A stretch of DNA of 64,000 bases, taken from assembly GCF_017833295.1 (NCBI RefSeq), contig NZ_JAFIBW010000001.1, forward strand, positions 248,001 through 312,000, written 5' to 3'. Shown piece after piece: positions 1 to 8,061 of the stretch (position 1 is its first letter; the number at the start of each line of letters is the position of its first letter). Below the pieces are notes generated by a model. The model was not told the origin of the DNA, searched no databases, and worked only from the letters and a program-made list of their open reading frames with translations. Source of the stretch: Methylobacterium sp. PvR107 (lineage in GTDB: Bacteria > Pseudomonadota > Alphaproteobacteria > Rhizobiales > Beijerinckiaceae). Made by a program: the position numbers and the translations under genes.

Positions 1-220
1 GGCAGCAAGTGGGGCGAAAACGTTCCACACACACTTTCGATGGGATCCGCTTCCGTTCTAAATAATGCGAGGCGTGAATTTTGGGACGATTCGAGATCAT
101 TTATATAAACGTATATAAAATGACGACTATAATGCCCTGTTATTTCGAATTAGATCTAATCCCCCGGCTCGAGCCATTGTGCCAGTGCATTGGCTGGCCG
201 GGCCTTCGCCCGAGCCGGGC
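1..220. other. Left edge, no convincing gene
   Basis: The first 220 bases hold an AT-rich patch around 90-160. The plus-strand reading frame that crosses it (81-488) has no signal peptide, no recognisable domain and no clear ribosome site, so it was not called. Confidence 0.4.
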
Positions 221-538
221 CTATTTTGCGTCTATATTCTTGTTTGGCCCCATGCTCGTGAAGCTGCGGTTGCCCGATCGCCGAAGAGCAGTTGTTACAG
301 TCTTGCACACGATGGCGACGGTCCTCACGGACCAGCCCTCCACGGGACGAAACGCCTTCCTCCTCAGGTGCATGCAACTAGGGGGCGACACTGAACTAGG
401 GAGCAGTTTTACCGATCTTGAAGTGGTGATTATAGCGCGTGCGAAGGCCGCTTCGGGCGTGCCCAGAAGCGCAAGAACGAGAGCGTAGCGGAGCAGGGCA
501 AAGACCCTGAGTTGTGGGACGATCAGAGTGTGGCGCAT
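221..538 (-). CDS. Small putative exported protein, unknown function
   Basis: This 105-residue frame begins with a plausible signal peptide: a hydrophobic stretch around residues 8-26 ends near an Ala-rich cleavage region. The remainder is basic and holds two cysteines, with no domain I recognise. The ATG at 538 follows a strong purine-rich ribosome site (GGGAGAGG, six bases upstream on the minus strand), which is the main reason for preferring it over the overlapping plus-strand frame. No function is assigned. It lies downstream of the DUF1236 gene on the same strand, separated by about 147 bases. Confidence 0.45.
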   Translation of the reverse strand: MRHTLIVPQLRVFALLRYALVLALLGTPEAAFARAIITTSRSVKLLPSSVSPPSCMHLRRKAFRPVEGWSVRTVAIVCKTVTTALRRSGNRSFTSMGPNKNIDAK

Positions 539-685
539 CGCCCTCTCCCGGTCCCCGAAACAGCGACCACATGAGCGAGTCTGCTGTCCCGCCCGATCAT
601 TCGCCGGATGCGATGGACCGGCCCAGCTCTTCCTACAACGCCATCCTTTCGGTGCCCGCTGCCAAGTCTCGTCAAACCCAGGCTT

Positions 686-1075
686 TCAGCGTGAGATCAC
701 ACGGACAACTCTGCGCGAGTCAAGATCGATGACGACCGCCTGGTCATCAGGAGATATGTAGTAACCGTAATATCCAGTCGGGTTCAGCCCCGCGAGCGAA
801 ACATTTTGAAATGAACCCAACCCCAGCCAGCCGGGGATCACGCTGCCGCGCCCGACCCGCACACCGCTCGCTTCGGTGTAGTGAGGTCCCGCATCAAACA
901 GCGTTTGGATCGTCCCGCTCTCGTCACCCTGCATGAGAACGCCGTGATCGGCGAGATGCGGATTGACACGCAGCACCAGCGGTTCAGCAAGAGCCAGCGA
1001 GCCAGTCAGGAGACCCGCCGCCGCAACTCCAGCTCCGGTGAGCAGGCCTGTTGCGCGAGTTCGCATGGTAGACAT
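686..1075 (-). CDS. DUF1236 domain-containing exported protein
   Basis: A 129-residue exported protein. An N-terminal signal peptide (residues 1 to about 30, ending in an ALA-type site) is followed by a short body whose end (DDQAVVIDLDSRRVVRVI) matches the C-terminal signature of DUF1236 proteins of Rhizobiales. DUF1236 proteins are periplasmic or envelope-associated with unknown biochemical role; many genomes carry several copies. The start at 1075 was chosen over an in-frame start 12 codons upstream because a clear site (GGGGAGAA) lies just before it and the signal peptide begins there. A CTTGATC-type element lies 78-94 bases upstream. Confidence 0.75.
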   Translation of the reverse strand: MSTMRTRATGLLTGAGVAAAGLLTGSLALAEPLVLRVNPHLADHGVLMQGDESGTIQTLFDAGPHYTEASGVRVGRGSVIPGWLGLGSFQNVSLAGLNPTGYYGYYISPDDQAVVIDLDSRRVVRVISR

Positions 1076-1152
1076 GGTTTTCTCCCCGGATAAGCGGTAG
1101 GCGAACGCCACGATAGACGTTCTGGTGCAGTAAAATCATTAGGCCCCCGGTG

Positions 1153-1169
1153 CTTGATCCTTTGGGACG
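1153..1169 (-). promoter_or_regulatory. Degenerate CTTGATC-N5-GGAC element upstream of DUF1236 gene
   Basis: CTTGATCCTTTGGGACG on the plus strand, upstream of the minus-strand gene starting at 1075. It shares the CTTGATC and GGGAC blocks with near-identical elements at 8388, 25734 and 31296. Function as an operator is inference. Confidence 0.3.
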
Positions 1170-1205
1170 CGCCGAGAACTTTCAAATAAAAATATTTGGG
1201 CAAAC

Positions 1206-1394
1206 TCAACTTTCATCCGCCTGGCGCGGAGCCTCTAGAGGGTAATCGCAGAGGTTCCAGTCTTCAGGGCGACCAGAGGCTCTGTTTCCGACGACGCGCA
1301 TCACCTCGAAAGCTCGCATTGCATGTGCGATGAGTATCGGCGGGTATTCGACCACGCTTTCGCCCCAGTTCGGGCGAAGAATGGCAATGATCAT
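1206..1394 (-). CDS. Hypothetical small protein (alternative to the plus-strand frame)
   Basis: A 62-residue frame beginning MIIAILRPNWGES with ordinary amino-acid composition and no recognised domain. It overlaps a plausible plus-strand frame at 1387-1626, so at most one is likely real. The start at 1394 has only a weak purine stretch upstream. The sequence reads like protein (hydrophobic pattern in its first 40 residues), but I cannot name a family. Confidence 0.3.
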   Translation of the reverse strand: MIIAILRPNWGESVVEYPPILIAHAMRAFEVMRVVGNRASGRPEDWNLCDYPLEAPRQADES

Positions 1395-1626
1395 GGGTGA
1401 TTCGCCTATCTTCGAAGTCCGGATTACGACCTGCGAGACGGGCAGCATCCTGCGCGCGCCGACTGAACGCGAGATGGCGACGAAGGCGGAAACTCTTGTC
1501 CGCAGGGTTCATGCACGCGGCGAGCTGATCGGCTTCAGCATCAAAGGACCAAGCGCGGCCGGTATAGGCCGGATCAAGGCGTACCTTGAGGGTGTCTTGG
1601 TCGAGGTCGCACAAGCGAGCACCTGA
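1387..1626 (+). CDS. Hypothetical small protein (alternative to the minus-strand frame)
   Basis: A 79-residue plus-strand frame, starting at the ATG at 1387 (a further in-frame ATG lies at 1330). Residues about 20-70 look like a small alpha/beta protein, with a predicted helix around EREMATKAETLVRRVHA and a strand (LIGFSI). No family is recognised. It overlaps the opposite-strand frame 1206-1394, and I cannot decide between them from sequence alone. Confidence 0.3.
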   Translation: MIMGDSPIFEVRITTCETGSILRAPTEREMATKAETLVRRVHARGELIGFSIKGPSAAGIGRIKAYLEGVLVEVAQAST

Positions 1627-2289
1627 CTCAATTCGTCTGCGGTCAAGAAGCCTCACATCGTGGGCCCTGTGCAGCTCGTCGGATCAAGCAGGCTGTCCGG
1701 TTCAGCGTTTGGTATGACCGAAATTGAAGGAATGGTGCTGCGCGGGCCTCGCATCGTCTGTTGGAGTGTACACCAGCACGCCGGCCACGGACCGGCGATC
1801 GCTTCGACTTGGCAGGATGCGCTCGTCAGACAAGATGGGAGCGAACGATGGTCCTGGTGCTTCGATCCATCTAAATCGCAAGGGCGAGCCGCGTGCGGGA
1901 GGCAGCAAAGCGGGAGGCACGCGCTAAGCCGCTAGCGAGCATCGTCACGGACGGCGGTCGTTACCGGACCATCGGCAGTCTTCAGCCTCTGGCTGTGGGT
2001 ATGATTGCCGCGTTGGTGACGTCGGCGCTGCTCTGGCTGGCCCTCTGAGGCCTGAACGAGCGGCGGAGATAAGGCGGTAGGATGCCAGAGCCGCAGATGC
2101 TCCGACCGATCTCTGCGCCGCCCCCTTCACGCCAGGACCGCTGTCGTGGCGAGCCACATTCAGCGAGATTGCGTTCCGTCAAATGATTAGCTCTTCCACG
2201 CCAAACGTCAATCGCTCCCGTACCCAGCAGCACCCGAGCCGACGCATCAGTGCTGTGCCTCCACCTCACTTCCGTTGATGCCGGTAGGG
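1627..2289. other. Gap without a supported gene
   Basis: Only short, low-quality frames occur here on both strands. The string GCTCGTCGGATCAAGC near 1675-1690 resembles one at about 11995 (GCTCATCGGATCAAGC) after the IS701-like element, but no function can be given. Confidence 0.4.
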
Positions 2290-2552
2290 CTACAGGCGGC
2301 CGGTGGTTCCCCCGTCGAAGACGATCTTGATCGCCTGAGCCACGCTGGCGCCCACCTCTGGGGGCGGATCGACTTCGGCCGCCGAGTGGCCTCGGGCAGC
2401 ACGGTATCGTGGTCCAGAAGATTCATACGCTCCCGTTCGTGCAGCAGGAGCGCGTTCATTACCAGGGCCGCCAGTGACTGATCGGCCAATGCCCCGGGTT
2501 CCTTCATGTTCTCCGCAGAATTCTCCGCCTGCTTCCGGATCAGCTCGGTCAA
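2290..2552 (-). pseudogene. Frameshifted small protein gene
   Basis: The frame starting at 2552 (MTELIRKQAENSAENMKEPG) reads as good protein for about 50 residues, through LLDHDTVLPEA, then turns into Arg/Pro/Ser-rich shadow sequence. From that point a neighbouring frame gives protein-like sequence (SAAEVDPPPEVGASVAQAI, ending DGGTTGRL) and stops at 2290-2292. A single-base indel around 2360-2395 therefore splits one gene of about 87 residues. No family is recognised. The break could be a real mutation or a sequencing error. Confidence 0.5.
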
Positions 2553-2638
2553 CTGCGCGGGAGTGAAGGCGTCCTCGGAGGTGTCGCTAATGCCGGACCC
2601 GCCTGGCTACAGAGCTGGAATCTTAAATTTGGCGATCT

Positions 2639-2642
2639 GCAC
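2639..2642. repeat. Target-site duplication, left copy (GCAC)
   Basis: GCAC directly abuts the left IS3 terminus and is repeated at 6486-6489 directly after the right terminus. Four-base duplications are typical of the IS407 group of the IS3 family. Confidence 0.75.
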
Positions 2643-2657
2643 TGACCTTGCCCCCTG
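2643..2657 (+). repeat. IS3 left terminal inverted repeat
   Basis: TGACCTTGCCCCCTG, an exact inverted match to 6471-6485. Confidence 0.85.
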
Positions 2658-2668
2658 TTTGCCCCCGT

Positions 2669-2770
2669 TCATAACCAGAGTCCGTTCTGGTTCTGGTCCT
2701 GTTTGGACCGGGTTGCAAACGCGTTCGGGGTGAGTCCGCCGAGGCTCGTGTGAGGGCGGCAGGTGTTGTA
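2669..2770 (-). pseudogene. 3' end of the interrupted IS3 OrfB transposase
   Basis: This short stretch encodes the last part of an IS3 OrfB: YNTCRPHTSLGGLTPNAFA, then a short tail to the stop at 2669-2671. This is the conserved C-terminal signature of the rve integrase domain in IS3 transposases. It is separated from the rest of OrfB (5414-6133) by the nested element. Joining base 5408 to base 2764 on the minus strand gives a continuous frame through ...VDYNTCRPH..., so the two fragments are halves of one gene rather than two elements. Confidence 0.85.
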
Positions 2771-2820
2771 CAACCCCTCAGCACAAGACCCATAGTACCG
2801 ACGCTGGCGACGACGGTGTC

Positions 2821-3088
2821 GTCGTCTACGGGTGGCATCCATGGGCCGGGCGTGCGGTTCGCCTTCACGAGGTGATCGGGCGCGCAGCAGGTACGGCCGC
2901 GCGCTGCACACTCGTGGACGCGCCAGCCGCACGCCTACAGGAGATCCCGGTCTGGATGCTCGATCCCGTCGCGTGCGGGGCAATGCGGGCGGCGGCGCAG
3001 CCGGTCGTGGCCTTGTCCGCGCTGATGAGCTTGCGCGTCCTGCTCGCCGCGGCGGGCAGAGGCCCTGTCCCGCGCCGAGCAACGCTAG
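2821..3088 (+). pseudogene. Small companion ORF of the serine-recombinase element, apparently degraded
   Basis: One frame from about 2818 reads VVVYGWHPWAGRAVRLHEVI and later LQEIPVWMLDPVACGAMR, followed by a helix (VVALSALMSLRVLLAA). I recall this pattern (a 'hPLhG' strand, then 'hWMhDP..C..M', then 'LxxL..LL') from short proteins encoded next to transposon recombinases; that recall is unchecked. No ATG lies in frame upstream within the element; the first candidate is a GTG at 2872, inside the conserved part. After LLAAAGR the frame runs on as low-quality sequence, while a neighbouring frame gives EALSRAEQR and a TAG at 3086. One indel near 3055 and a missing start would explain this. Confidence 0.4.
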
Positions 3089-3115
3089 CATCGCCCGAGT
3101 CCTCGGGAGATTGCC

Positions 3116-3328
3116 ATGCCACAGCCTCCGCGCCGACCGCGCCGGTCGGACCCGCAGCTCGACCTCGGCCTGACGCAAGGGCCGTCGACTCTGACACCGC
3201 CAGCCTGGAGCAGCCTGCCGACGGCGACGCAGCAGACCCTCACCCGCCTGCTGGCCCGCCTGCTCGTCGCCCATACCAACAGATCCTCGCAGCAGGACGT
3301 CCGAGCCGGAGGCGCCGATGAGCGCTGA
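3116..3328 (+). CDS. Small protein encoded just upstream of the recombinase
   Basis: A 70-residue basic protein with a Pro-rich N-terminus and a predicted helix at residues about 32-53 ([20 protein letters not shown]). A good ribosome site (GGGAG) precedes the ATG. Its end overlaps the recombinase start by 11 bases, so the two are probably translationally coupled. Short proteins with the pattern 'W..LP...q..lt.LlarLl' often precede recombinases of mobile elements; their role is unknown to me. It could be an accessory DNA-binding or directionality factor, but that is inference. Confidence 0.6.
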   Translation: MPQPPRRPRRSDPQLDLGLTQGPSTLTPPAWSSLPTATQQTLTRLLARLLVAHTNRSSQQDVRAGGADER

Positions 3329-5384
3329 GAAGATCGGCCCGCAGCACCGAGCCCGCAAAGCCGTGCTCTACGTCCGCCAGTCCTCGGCCCATCAGGTCCA
3401 GCACAACCGCGAGAGCCAGGCCCTGCAATACGCCATGCGCGAGCGCCTCGTCGGGCTCGGCTTTGCCGAGGTCGAGATCATCGACGAGGATCTCGGCTGC
3501 TCGGCCGCCGGCGGCACGCTGCGCGCCGGCTTCGAACGTATGGTCGCCGAGGTCTGCCTGGGCAAGGTCGGCGCGGTCGCCGCCCGCGAGGTCTCCCGCT
3601 TCGCCCGCAACAGCCGGGACTGGCAGCAGCTCGTGGAGATGTGCCGCGTCGTCGATACCCTGCTCGTCGACCAGGAGGCGATCTACGCGCCGCGCCTGGG
3701 CAACGACCGCCTGCTCCTCGGGCTCAAGGGCAGCCTCAACGAGTACGAGCTCGACCTCCTGCGCCAGCGCTCGCTGTCCGCGCGCTACGAGAAGGCGCGC
3801 CGCGGCGAGCTCGTGGTCGCGGCACCTGTCGGCTTCCTCAAGGCCGGCGACCGGCTCGAGATGGATCCCGATCGGCGTGTGCAGGCCGCGATCCGGTTGG
3901 CCATCGACAAGGTGGCCGAGTTGGGCAGCGTGCGCCAGGCCCTGCTCTGGTTCCTGGAGCACGGGCTCGATCTGCCGACCCGCGTCAACGCCGGCCCGGT
4001 GGTCTGGCGCCGCCCCCGTTACTCGACGCTGCGCGAGTTCATCGCCAATCCTGCCTATGGCGGCGCCTACGCCTACGGCCGCAGCCGCGTCACGGCCAGC
4101 TACGACGCGGCCGGCGCCAAGGCGCGGGCCCGGCGCACGCCGCGCTCGGAGTGGCTGGCGTTGAAGCCCGGCGCGCATGAGGGTTACGTCACGTGGGAGC
4201 GGGCGGAGGCGATCCGGGCGATGGTGAGCGAGAACGTCCCGACGAGTTCCCGTGGTGCGCCCAAGCTCGGCTCGGCCCTGCTCTCCGGTCTGCTGCGCTG
4301 CCGGCGCTGCGGACGCAAGCTGAGCGTCCAGTACACCGGGGCCAAGGGGCAGATCCCGCGCTACGCCTGCGTCCGCGGGCGGATCGACTACGGCGAGCCG
4401 AACTGCATCGCCTTCGGCGGCCTTCGTGTCGATGACGTCGTCGAGGCGGCGCTCCTGTCGGTGGTGCAGCCCGGCGCCATCGAGGCGACGCGGGCAGCCG
4501 AGTCGCAGGCGAGCATGCGCCGCGACGAGGCACGTGAGGCGATGATGCGCGATCTGGAGGCGGCGCGCTACGCGGCCGACCGCGCGTTCCGCCAGTACGA
4601 CGCCGCCGACCCCGAGAACCGCCTGGTGACCGGCGAACTCGAAGCGCGCTGGAACCGCGCTCTGTCCCGGGTCGGCGCCTGCGAGACGCGCGTTGCCGAG
4701 CACGACGCGGTCGCCCCCCGACCCGCCCTTCCTCCAATCGCGTTGGAGACGCTCGCCGCGGACCTGCAGGGCGTCTGGTCAGCGCCCACGACGGATGCGC
4801 GGCTCAAGAAGCGGATCGTGCGCACCCTCATCCACGAGGCGATCGCCGACCTCGACGAGGTGCGGGCCGAGATCGTGCTCACCCTGCATTGGGCCGGTGG
4901 CGCCCACACCGAGCATCGCCTGCCGCGTCGGCGACGCGGTCAGCGCACCAGCACGCCCGCCGACGTGATCGAAGCGGTGCGCACACTGGCGCTCATCGCG
5001 CGCGACGACGTGATCGCGGGCGTACTCAACCGCAACGGCGTGAGGACGGGGCACGGCAACCGCTTCACGCGCGAGCGCGTCACCGCATTGCGCTCGCAGT
5101 ACCGCATCCCGGTGTTCCGCGAGGCCGCGGCGGGAGAGGAGCCTTGGCTGAACCTGACCCAAGCTGCCGCCCGCGTCGGCGTTGCCGCGCGAACCCTTCG
5201 TCTGGCCGCGGAACGGGGCGAGATCGATGCAGCGCATCCGCTCGCGGACGGACCTTGGGTCTTCAGCCGCGCGGCTCTCGACGGCCCGGCTGCCCGCGTC
5301 CTCGCACAGGAGGCACTCAACCGCGGCAAACACCCCGCGGTACCGCATCCAGCACAGCAATCCCTCTTCGCATCAACGACATAG
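3318..5384 (+). CDS. Large serine recombinase with fused C-terminal helix-turn-helix
   Basis: A 688-residue site-specific recombinase. The N-terminal resolvase domain (about 14-160) has the catalytic serine in YVRQSS (Ser22) and the conserved arginine region [10 protein letters not shown] Recombinase domain (about 170-300) and a zinc-ribbon segment (CRRC near residue 330 with a later Cys pair) follow, then a long helical section (about 390-480). This is the layout of large serine integrases and TnpX-type transposases, which exchange DNA through a 2-bp core. Unusually, residues about 612-660 ([22 protein letters not shown]...WVFSRAAL) resemble an excisionase or MerR-type helix-turn-helix. GGAGG precedes the ATG. 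It very likely mobilises the 2765-5413 element. The frame looks intact. Confidence 0.85.
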   Translation: MSAEKIGPQHRARKAVLYVRQSSAHQVQHNRESQALQYAMRERLVGLGFAEVEIIDEDLGCSAAGGTLRAGFERMVAEVCLGKVGAVAAREVSRFARNSRDWQQLVEMCRVVDTLLVDQEAIYAPRLGNDRLLLGLKGSLNEYELDLLRQRSLSARYEKARRGELVVAAPVGFLKAGDRLEMDPDRRVQAAIRLAIDKVAELGSVRQALLWFLEHGLDLPTRVNAGPVVWRRPRYSTLREFIANPAYGGAYAYGRSRVTASYDAAGAKARARRTPRSEWLALKPGAHEGYVTWERAEAIRAMVSENVPTSSRGAPKLGSALLSGLLRCRRCGRKLSVQYTGAKGQIPRYACVRGRIDYGEPNCIAFGGLRVDDVVEAALLSVVQPGAIEATRAAESQASMRRDEAREAMMRDLEAARYAADRAFRQYDAADPENRLVTGELEARWNRALSRVGACETRVAEHDAVAPRPALPPIALETLAADLQGVWSAPTTDARLKKRIVRTLIHEAIADLDEVRAEIVLTLHWAGGAHTEHRLPRRRRGQRTSTPADVIEAVRTLALIARDDVIAGVLNRNGVRTGHGNRFTRERVTALRSQYRIPVFREAAAGEEPWLNLTQAAARVGVAARTLRLAAERGEIDAAHPLADGPWVFSRAALDGPAARVLAQEALNRGKHPAVPHPAQQSLFASTT

Positions 5385-5413
5385 CGAGATGTGCGTTCTG
5401 ATGAGCAGTTGTA

Positions 5414-6133
5414 GTCCACCCGCCACGCCTCGATGATGGTCCGAGCCGCCGACAGGCTCCGGAAGAGATGCTCGTTCAAGCACTCGTCGCGCAAGCGCCC
5501 GTTCAAGCTTTCAACGAAGCCGTTCTGCTGCGGCTTGCCGGGAGCGATGTAGTGCCACGCGACCGCACGCTCCTCCTGCCAGCGAAGAATGGCGTGCGAG
5601 GTCAGCTCGGTGCCGTTGTCCGAGACGATCATAACCGGCTTGCCCCGATCCGCGATGATCCGGTCGAGTTCGCGCGCGACCCGCTGGCCGGACAGCGACG
5701 TGTCGACCACGAGCGCCAGGCACTCCCGCGTGCAGTCGTCGACCACGACGAGGATGCGGAAGCGCCGTCCGTCGTCGAGCGTGTCGGAGACGAAGTCGAG
5801 GCTCCAGCGCTGGTTCGGCTCCTGCGGCACGGCGGCCGGTGCCCGCGTCCCTAGGGCTCGTTTGCGCCCACCCCGCCTGCGCACCGACAGCCGCTCCTCC
5901 CGGTAGAGCCGGAACAGCTTCTTGTGATTCAGCTTAAGGCCCTCCCGCCGCAGCAGGATAAGCAGGCGCCGATAGCCAAAGCGACGACGCTCGCCGGCCA
6001 GGCTGCGCAGGCGTACCCGCACGGCCGCATCATCATCACGGGTCGGGGCGTAGCGGTATGTCTTCGGCTCCAGGCCGATCAGCCCACAGGCGCGACGCTG
6101 CGAATAGCCCTTCTCCTCGATGGCCCAGCTCAC
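5414..6133 (-). pseudogene. 5' part of the interrupted IS3 OrfB transposase
   Basis: It encodes the bulk of an IS407-type OrfB: an N-terminal HTH_21-like segment ([20 protein letters not shown]), then the DDE integrase core with DFVSDTL..., [13 protein letters not shown] (catalytic Asp), SDNGTE (second Asp) and [20 protein letters not shown] (catalytic Glu). The authentic sequence ends at WRVDY, where the nested element begins; beyond it the frame reads foreign sequence. The natural product would be an OrfAB fusion made by frameshifting at 6163-6169. The insertion removes only the last 30 or so residues, after the catalytic Glu. Confidence 0.85.
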
Positions 6134-6156
6134 GGCTGTTCTCCGTGCTCCAGGCG

Positions 6157-6423
6157 TTAGAAGTTTTTTCCCAGTGCCTCGCGCAGCGTGGCCACGTCGA
6201 GCATCGCCTCGGCCAGGAGCTTCTTGAGCTTGCGGTTCTCCTCATCGAGCGCCTTCAGACGCCGCGCATCCGAGACCTCCATGCCACCGTAGCGCGAACG
6301 CCATGTGTAGAACGTCGCGTCGCTGATGCCGTGGCGGCGACAGATATCGGCGACCGGCAGGCCAGCCTGCTGCTCCTTCAGGATGCCGATAATCTGCTCT
6401 TCACTGAACCGGCTCTTCTTCAT
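6157..6423 (-). CDS. IS3-family OrfA (IS407 group)
   Basis: An 88-residue protein with the HTH_8/transposase_8 fold: [20 protein letters not shown] at the N-terminus and [18 protein letters not shown] as the recognition region, then a leucine-zipper-like helix ([20 protein letters not shown]). OrfA binds IS ends and, fused to OrfB, directs transposition. AGGAG precedes the start. The stop lies six bases beyond a slippery A-AAA-AAC run. The gene itself appears intact, although its OrfB partner is disrupted. Confidence 0.9.
   Translation of the reverse strand: MKKSRFSEEQIIGILKEQQAGLPVADICRRHGISDATFYTWRSRYGGMEVSDARRLKALDEENRKLKKLLAEAMLDVATLREALGKNF
6163..6169 (-). promoter_or_regulatory. Slippery heptamer for OrfA/OrfB programmed -1 frameshift
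   Basis: The minus strand reads GGA AAA AAC TTC TAA at the OrfA end. A -1 slip on A-AAA-AAC gives [16 protein letters not shown] and enters the OrfB frame, which is the known strategy for making IS3-family OrfAB. Confidence 0.65.
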
Positions 6424-6470
6424 CGTCCGTCTCCTGATCGACGGACCCTAGCTTCAGATCGAGGGCAATC

Positions 6471-6485
6471 CAGGGGGCAAGGTCA
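6471..6485 (-). repeat. IS3 right terminal inverted repeat
   Basis: Exact complement of 2643-2657, followed by GCAC (6486-6489), the right copy of the target duplication. Confidence 0.85.
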
Positions 6486-6681
6486 GCACCTGCAGCTGAT
6501 CCTCGGGTGACTAGACGCACAATCGCACAAGCTACTATCGCAACACGGTGCCGCAGAGTTCCCGCGGATAACTGATCTGGCAGCCAGCGGTGGCGAAGAA
6601 ATCGCCCTACAACTCACATTGGTCCAGTTTAGGAGCTGGTGGGTTAGGCTACGGATCTTCATCGTGCGAATCAGCGTCCGT

Positions 6682-7764
6682 CTACCGGTTCTCCAGTCTC
6701 CAGACGCTCGGAGCCACACCCGACCAGCGCCGGAACGCATGCGTGAAGGCTGCGAGTTCGGAGAAGTGCAGGACCTCTGAGATCTGCGTCACGCTCAACC
6801 CGGTGTCGACCAGCAGCCGCTGTGCCACCTGGAACTGCGTCTCACTGGTGAGCTGCTTGAAGCTCGTGCCCTCCGCCCGCAACCGGCGGGCCATGGTGCG
6901 GCGGTTCGTCATTTGCCTGTGCGCGACCCGGTCGGCTGTGCAGCGCTGCCGGGTGACAGCGATCTGAAGGTAGCGGCGCAGCTCATCCGTCAACGTGTAG
7001 GGCTGATCGGCCCCGATTTGGCGGATCCGCTCCTCGAGGTCTCGGCAGGCGACCGGGTCCGCGCCCGCGATCGGCTGCTCCAGGAGTTCGGCCGGGAACA
7101 CCAGGGCGGCCACCTCCTCGTCAAACCGGAGCGGCGCGCGAAAGAAGGTGCTGTAGGGCCTTCTGTCCCGCGGCGCAGTGCGCGGCAGCAACACCTCAAG
7201 CGGAGTCCAGCCGAACCCGCACAGCCCCCGCAGCACGTTGGTCATCGTGGCGAGCGCGCGCTCGGAATGGGGGGCCGCTACCTCGGGCCTCGGATCGTAG
7301 GGTGAGTGGCTGAGGACCGACACGCCCTGGCAAGTGCCGAGCCCGATCACCGCGCCCCAGTTCCGCTTGCCCACTTGCTCTTCGAGCGCTCGCAGGGCGT
7401 CCCCGACCGTATTGGAGTTGCGCATCAGCAGTCCGACCGGCCCGAGCGAGGCCAGGGTGTTCCGCTGACCGACGAGGAGGCCGAGGTGGCGACAGCCGGT
7501 GCGTTCGGCTCCGAGGGCAATCAGGCGGCCGAACGCGGCGTAGGAGACAAGGGCGTTACCGCCGTCGAAGAGAGCCGGATTGAGACCGATCTCGGCCACG
7601 AGGGCGTCGGGATTGGCGCCGAATTCGACGAGGACAGCGTAGAGCGCTCGTGCGACCTCGGGATGGATGAAACCGACAGGCTGCGTTTCAGGCGGAACGG
7701 GAATTCGGGCTTCGAGAGACGGATCTGAGCGGCCGTTCGTGTGTGGCGCGATAGGGTATTCCAT
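6682..7764 (-). CDS. AraC-family transcriptional regulator (copy 1)
   Basis: A 360-residue regulator. Residues about 30-225 match the 'arabinose-binding-like' N-terminal domain found in OruR/PhaD-type AraC proteins (FGRLIALGAERTGCRHLGLLVGQ..., later TNVLRGLCGFGWTPLEVLLPR). Residues about 265-355 form the double helix-turn-helix: NRRTMARRLRAEGTSFKQL and the signature ending FSELAAFTHAFRRWSG.AP. It is clearly a paralog of the protein at 24568-25689, with long blocks of shared sequence. GGGGG precedes the start. An inverted TTGATC-N10-GATCAA site at 7831-7852 lies 67 bases upstream and could be an autoregulatory site. Effector and targets are unknown. Confidence 0.9.
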   Translation of the reverse strand: MEYPIAPHTNGRSDPSLEARIPVPPETQPVGFIHPEVARALYAVLVEFGANPDALVAEIGLNPALFDGGNALVSYAAFGRLIALGAERTGCRHLGLLVGQRNTLASLGPVGLLMRNSNTVGDALRALEEQVGKRNWGAVIGLGTCQGVSVLSHSPYDPRPEVAAPHSERALATMTNVLRGLCGFGWTPLEVLLPRTAPRDRRPYSTFFRAPLRFDEEVAALVFPAELLEQPIAGADPVACRDLEERIRQIGADQPYTLTDELRRYLQIAVTRQRCTADRVAHRQMTNRRTMARRLRAEGTSFKQLTSETQFQVAQRLLVDTGLSVTQISEVLHFSELAAFTHAFRRWSGVAPSVWRLENR

Positions 7765-8061
7765 GGCGTGGACCCCCTTGATTCCGGATCCGCCTGATCC
7801 CGATAGCCTAGGTTATTCCTGCGACAATGGTTGATCCGTCCGCTTCGATCAAGTTTTATATTTAGAAACGCATTGACAGAAATCTGTTGTCGTTACTTTT
7901 TCAAAATCGAATTGCGCGATATGCTTCGTTTAATATTGTATTCGAGGAACGCCGCCCATCCAGATGACCCAAACCTCCCGGGGAGTCGCTTAAATGCGAG
8001 CTTCTCTTTCGGCACATTCGATGATGGAGGGCGGCGCCTTTTTATTGTTCAGCGGCTCGAC
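7765..8061. other. AT-rich intergenic region with TTGATC-N10-GATCAA site
   Basis: No gene is supported. The segment about 7840-7950 is much richer in A and T than its surroundings and includes TTGACA on the plus strand near 7872. The inverted half-sites at 7831-7836 and 7847-7852 share the GATCAA core of the repeated CTTGATC element seen elsewhere in the window. Confidence 0.4.

Larger units (their letters stand above)
2765..5413 (+). mobile_element. Large-serine-recombinase element nested in IS3 OrfB
   Basis: GTTGTA occurs at 2765-2770 and 5408-5413, at the exact points where the IS3 transposase frame is broken. Deleting one copy plus the 2643 bp between restores the frame. There are no long terminal inverted repeats, as expected for serine-recombinase insertion at a short shared core. 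The left end also forms the 10-bp palindrome GTTGTACAAC. The cargo is compact: a small companion frame (2821-3088), a 70-residue ORF (3116-3328) and the recombinase (3318-5384), all on the plus strand. It carries no passenger or resistance genes, so it behaves like an insertion sequence mobilised by a serine recombinase. Confidence 0.8.
2643..6485 (-). mobile_element. IS3-family (IS407-type) insertion sequence carrying a nested element
   Basis: The element is bounded by a perfect 15-bp inverted repeat, TGACCTTGCCCCCTG at 2643-2657 and its complement at 6471-6485, with TG...CA ends and a GCAC target duplication outside. It encodes OrfA (6157-6423) and OrfB on the minus strand. OrfB is split by a 2.64-kb serine-recombinase element (2765-5413). 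Without the insert the IS would be about 1.2 kb, the normal size for the group. The matching flanks show that the IS arrived by ordinary transposition and was invaded afterwards. Confidence 0.85.

Noticed and set aside
81..488. 135-codon plus-strand frame at the left edge
   Set aside because: No ribosome site, signal peptide or domain; a minus-strand frame at 221-538 has a better ribosome site and signal peptide.
3240..4703. 487-codon minus-strand frame over the recombinase
   Set aside because: Antisense shadow of the serine recombinase; no known domain.
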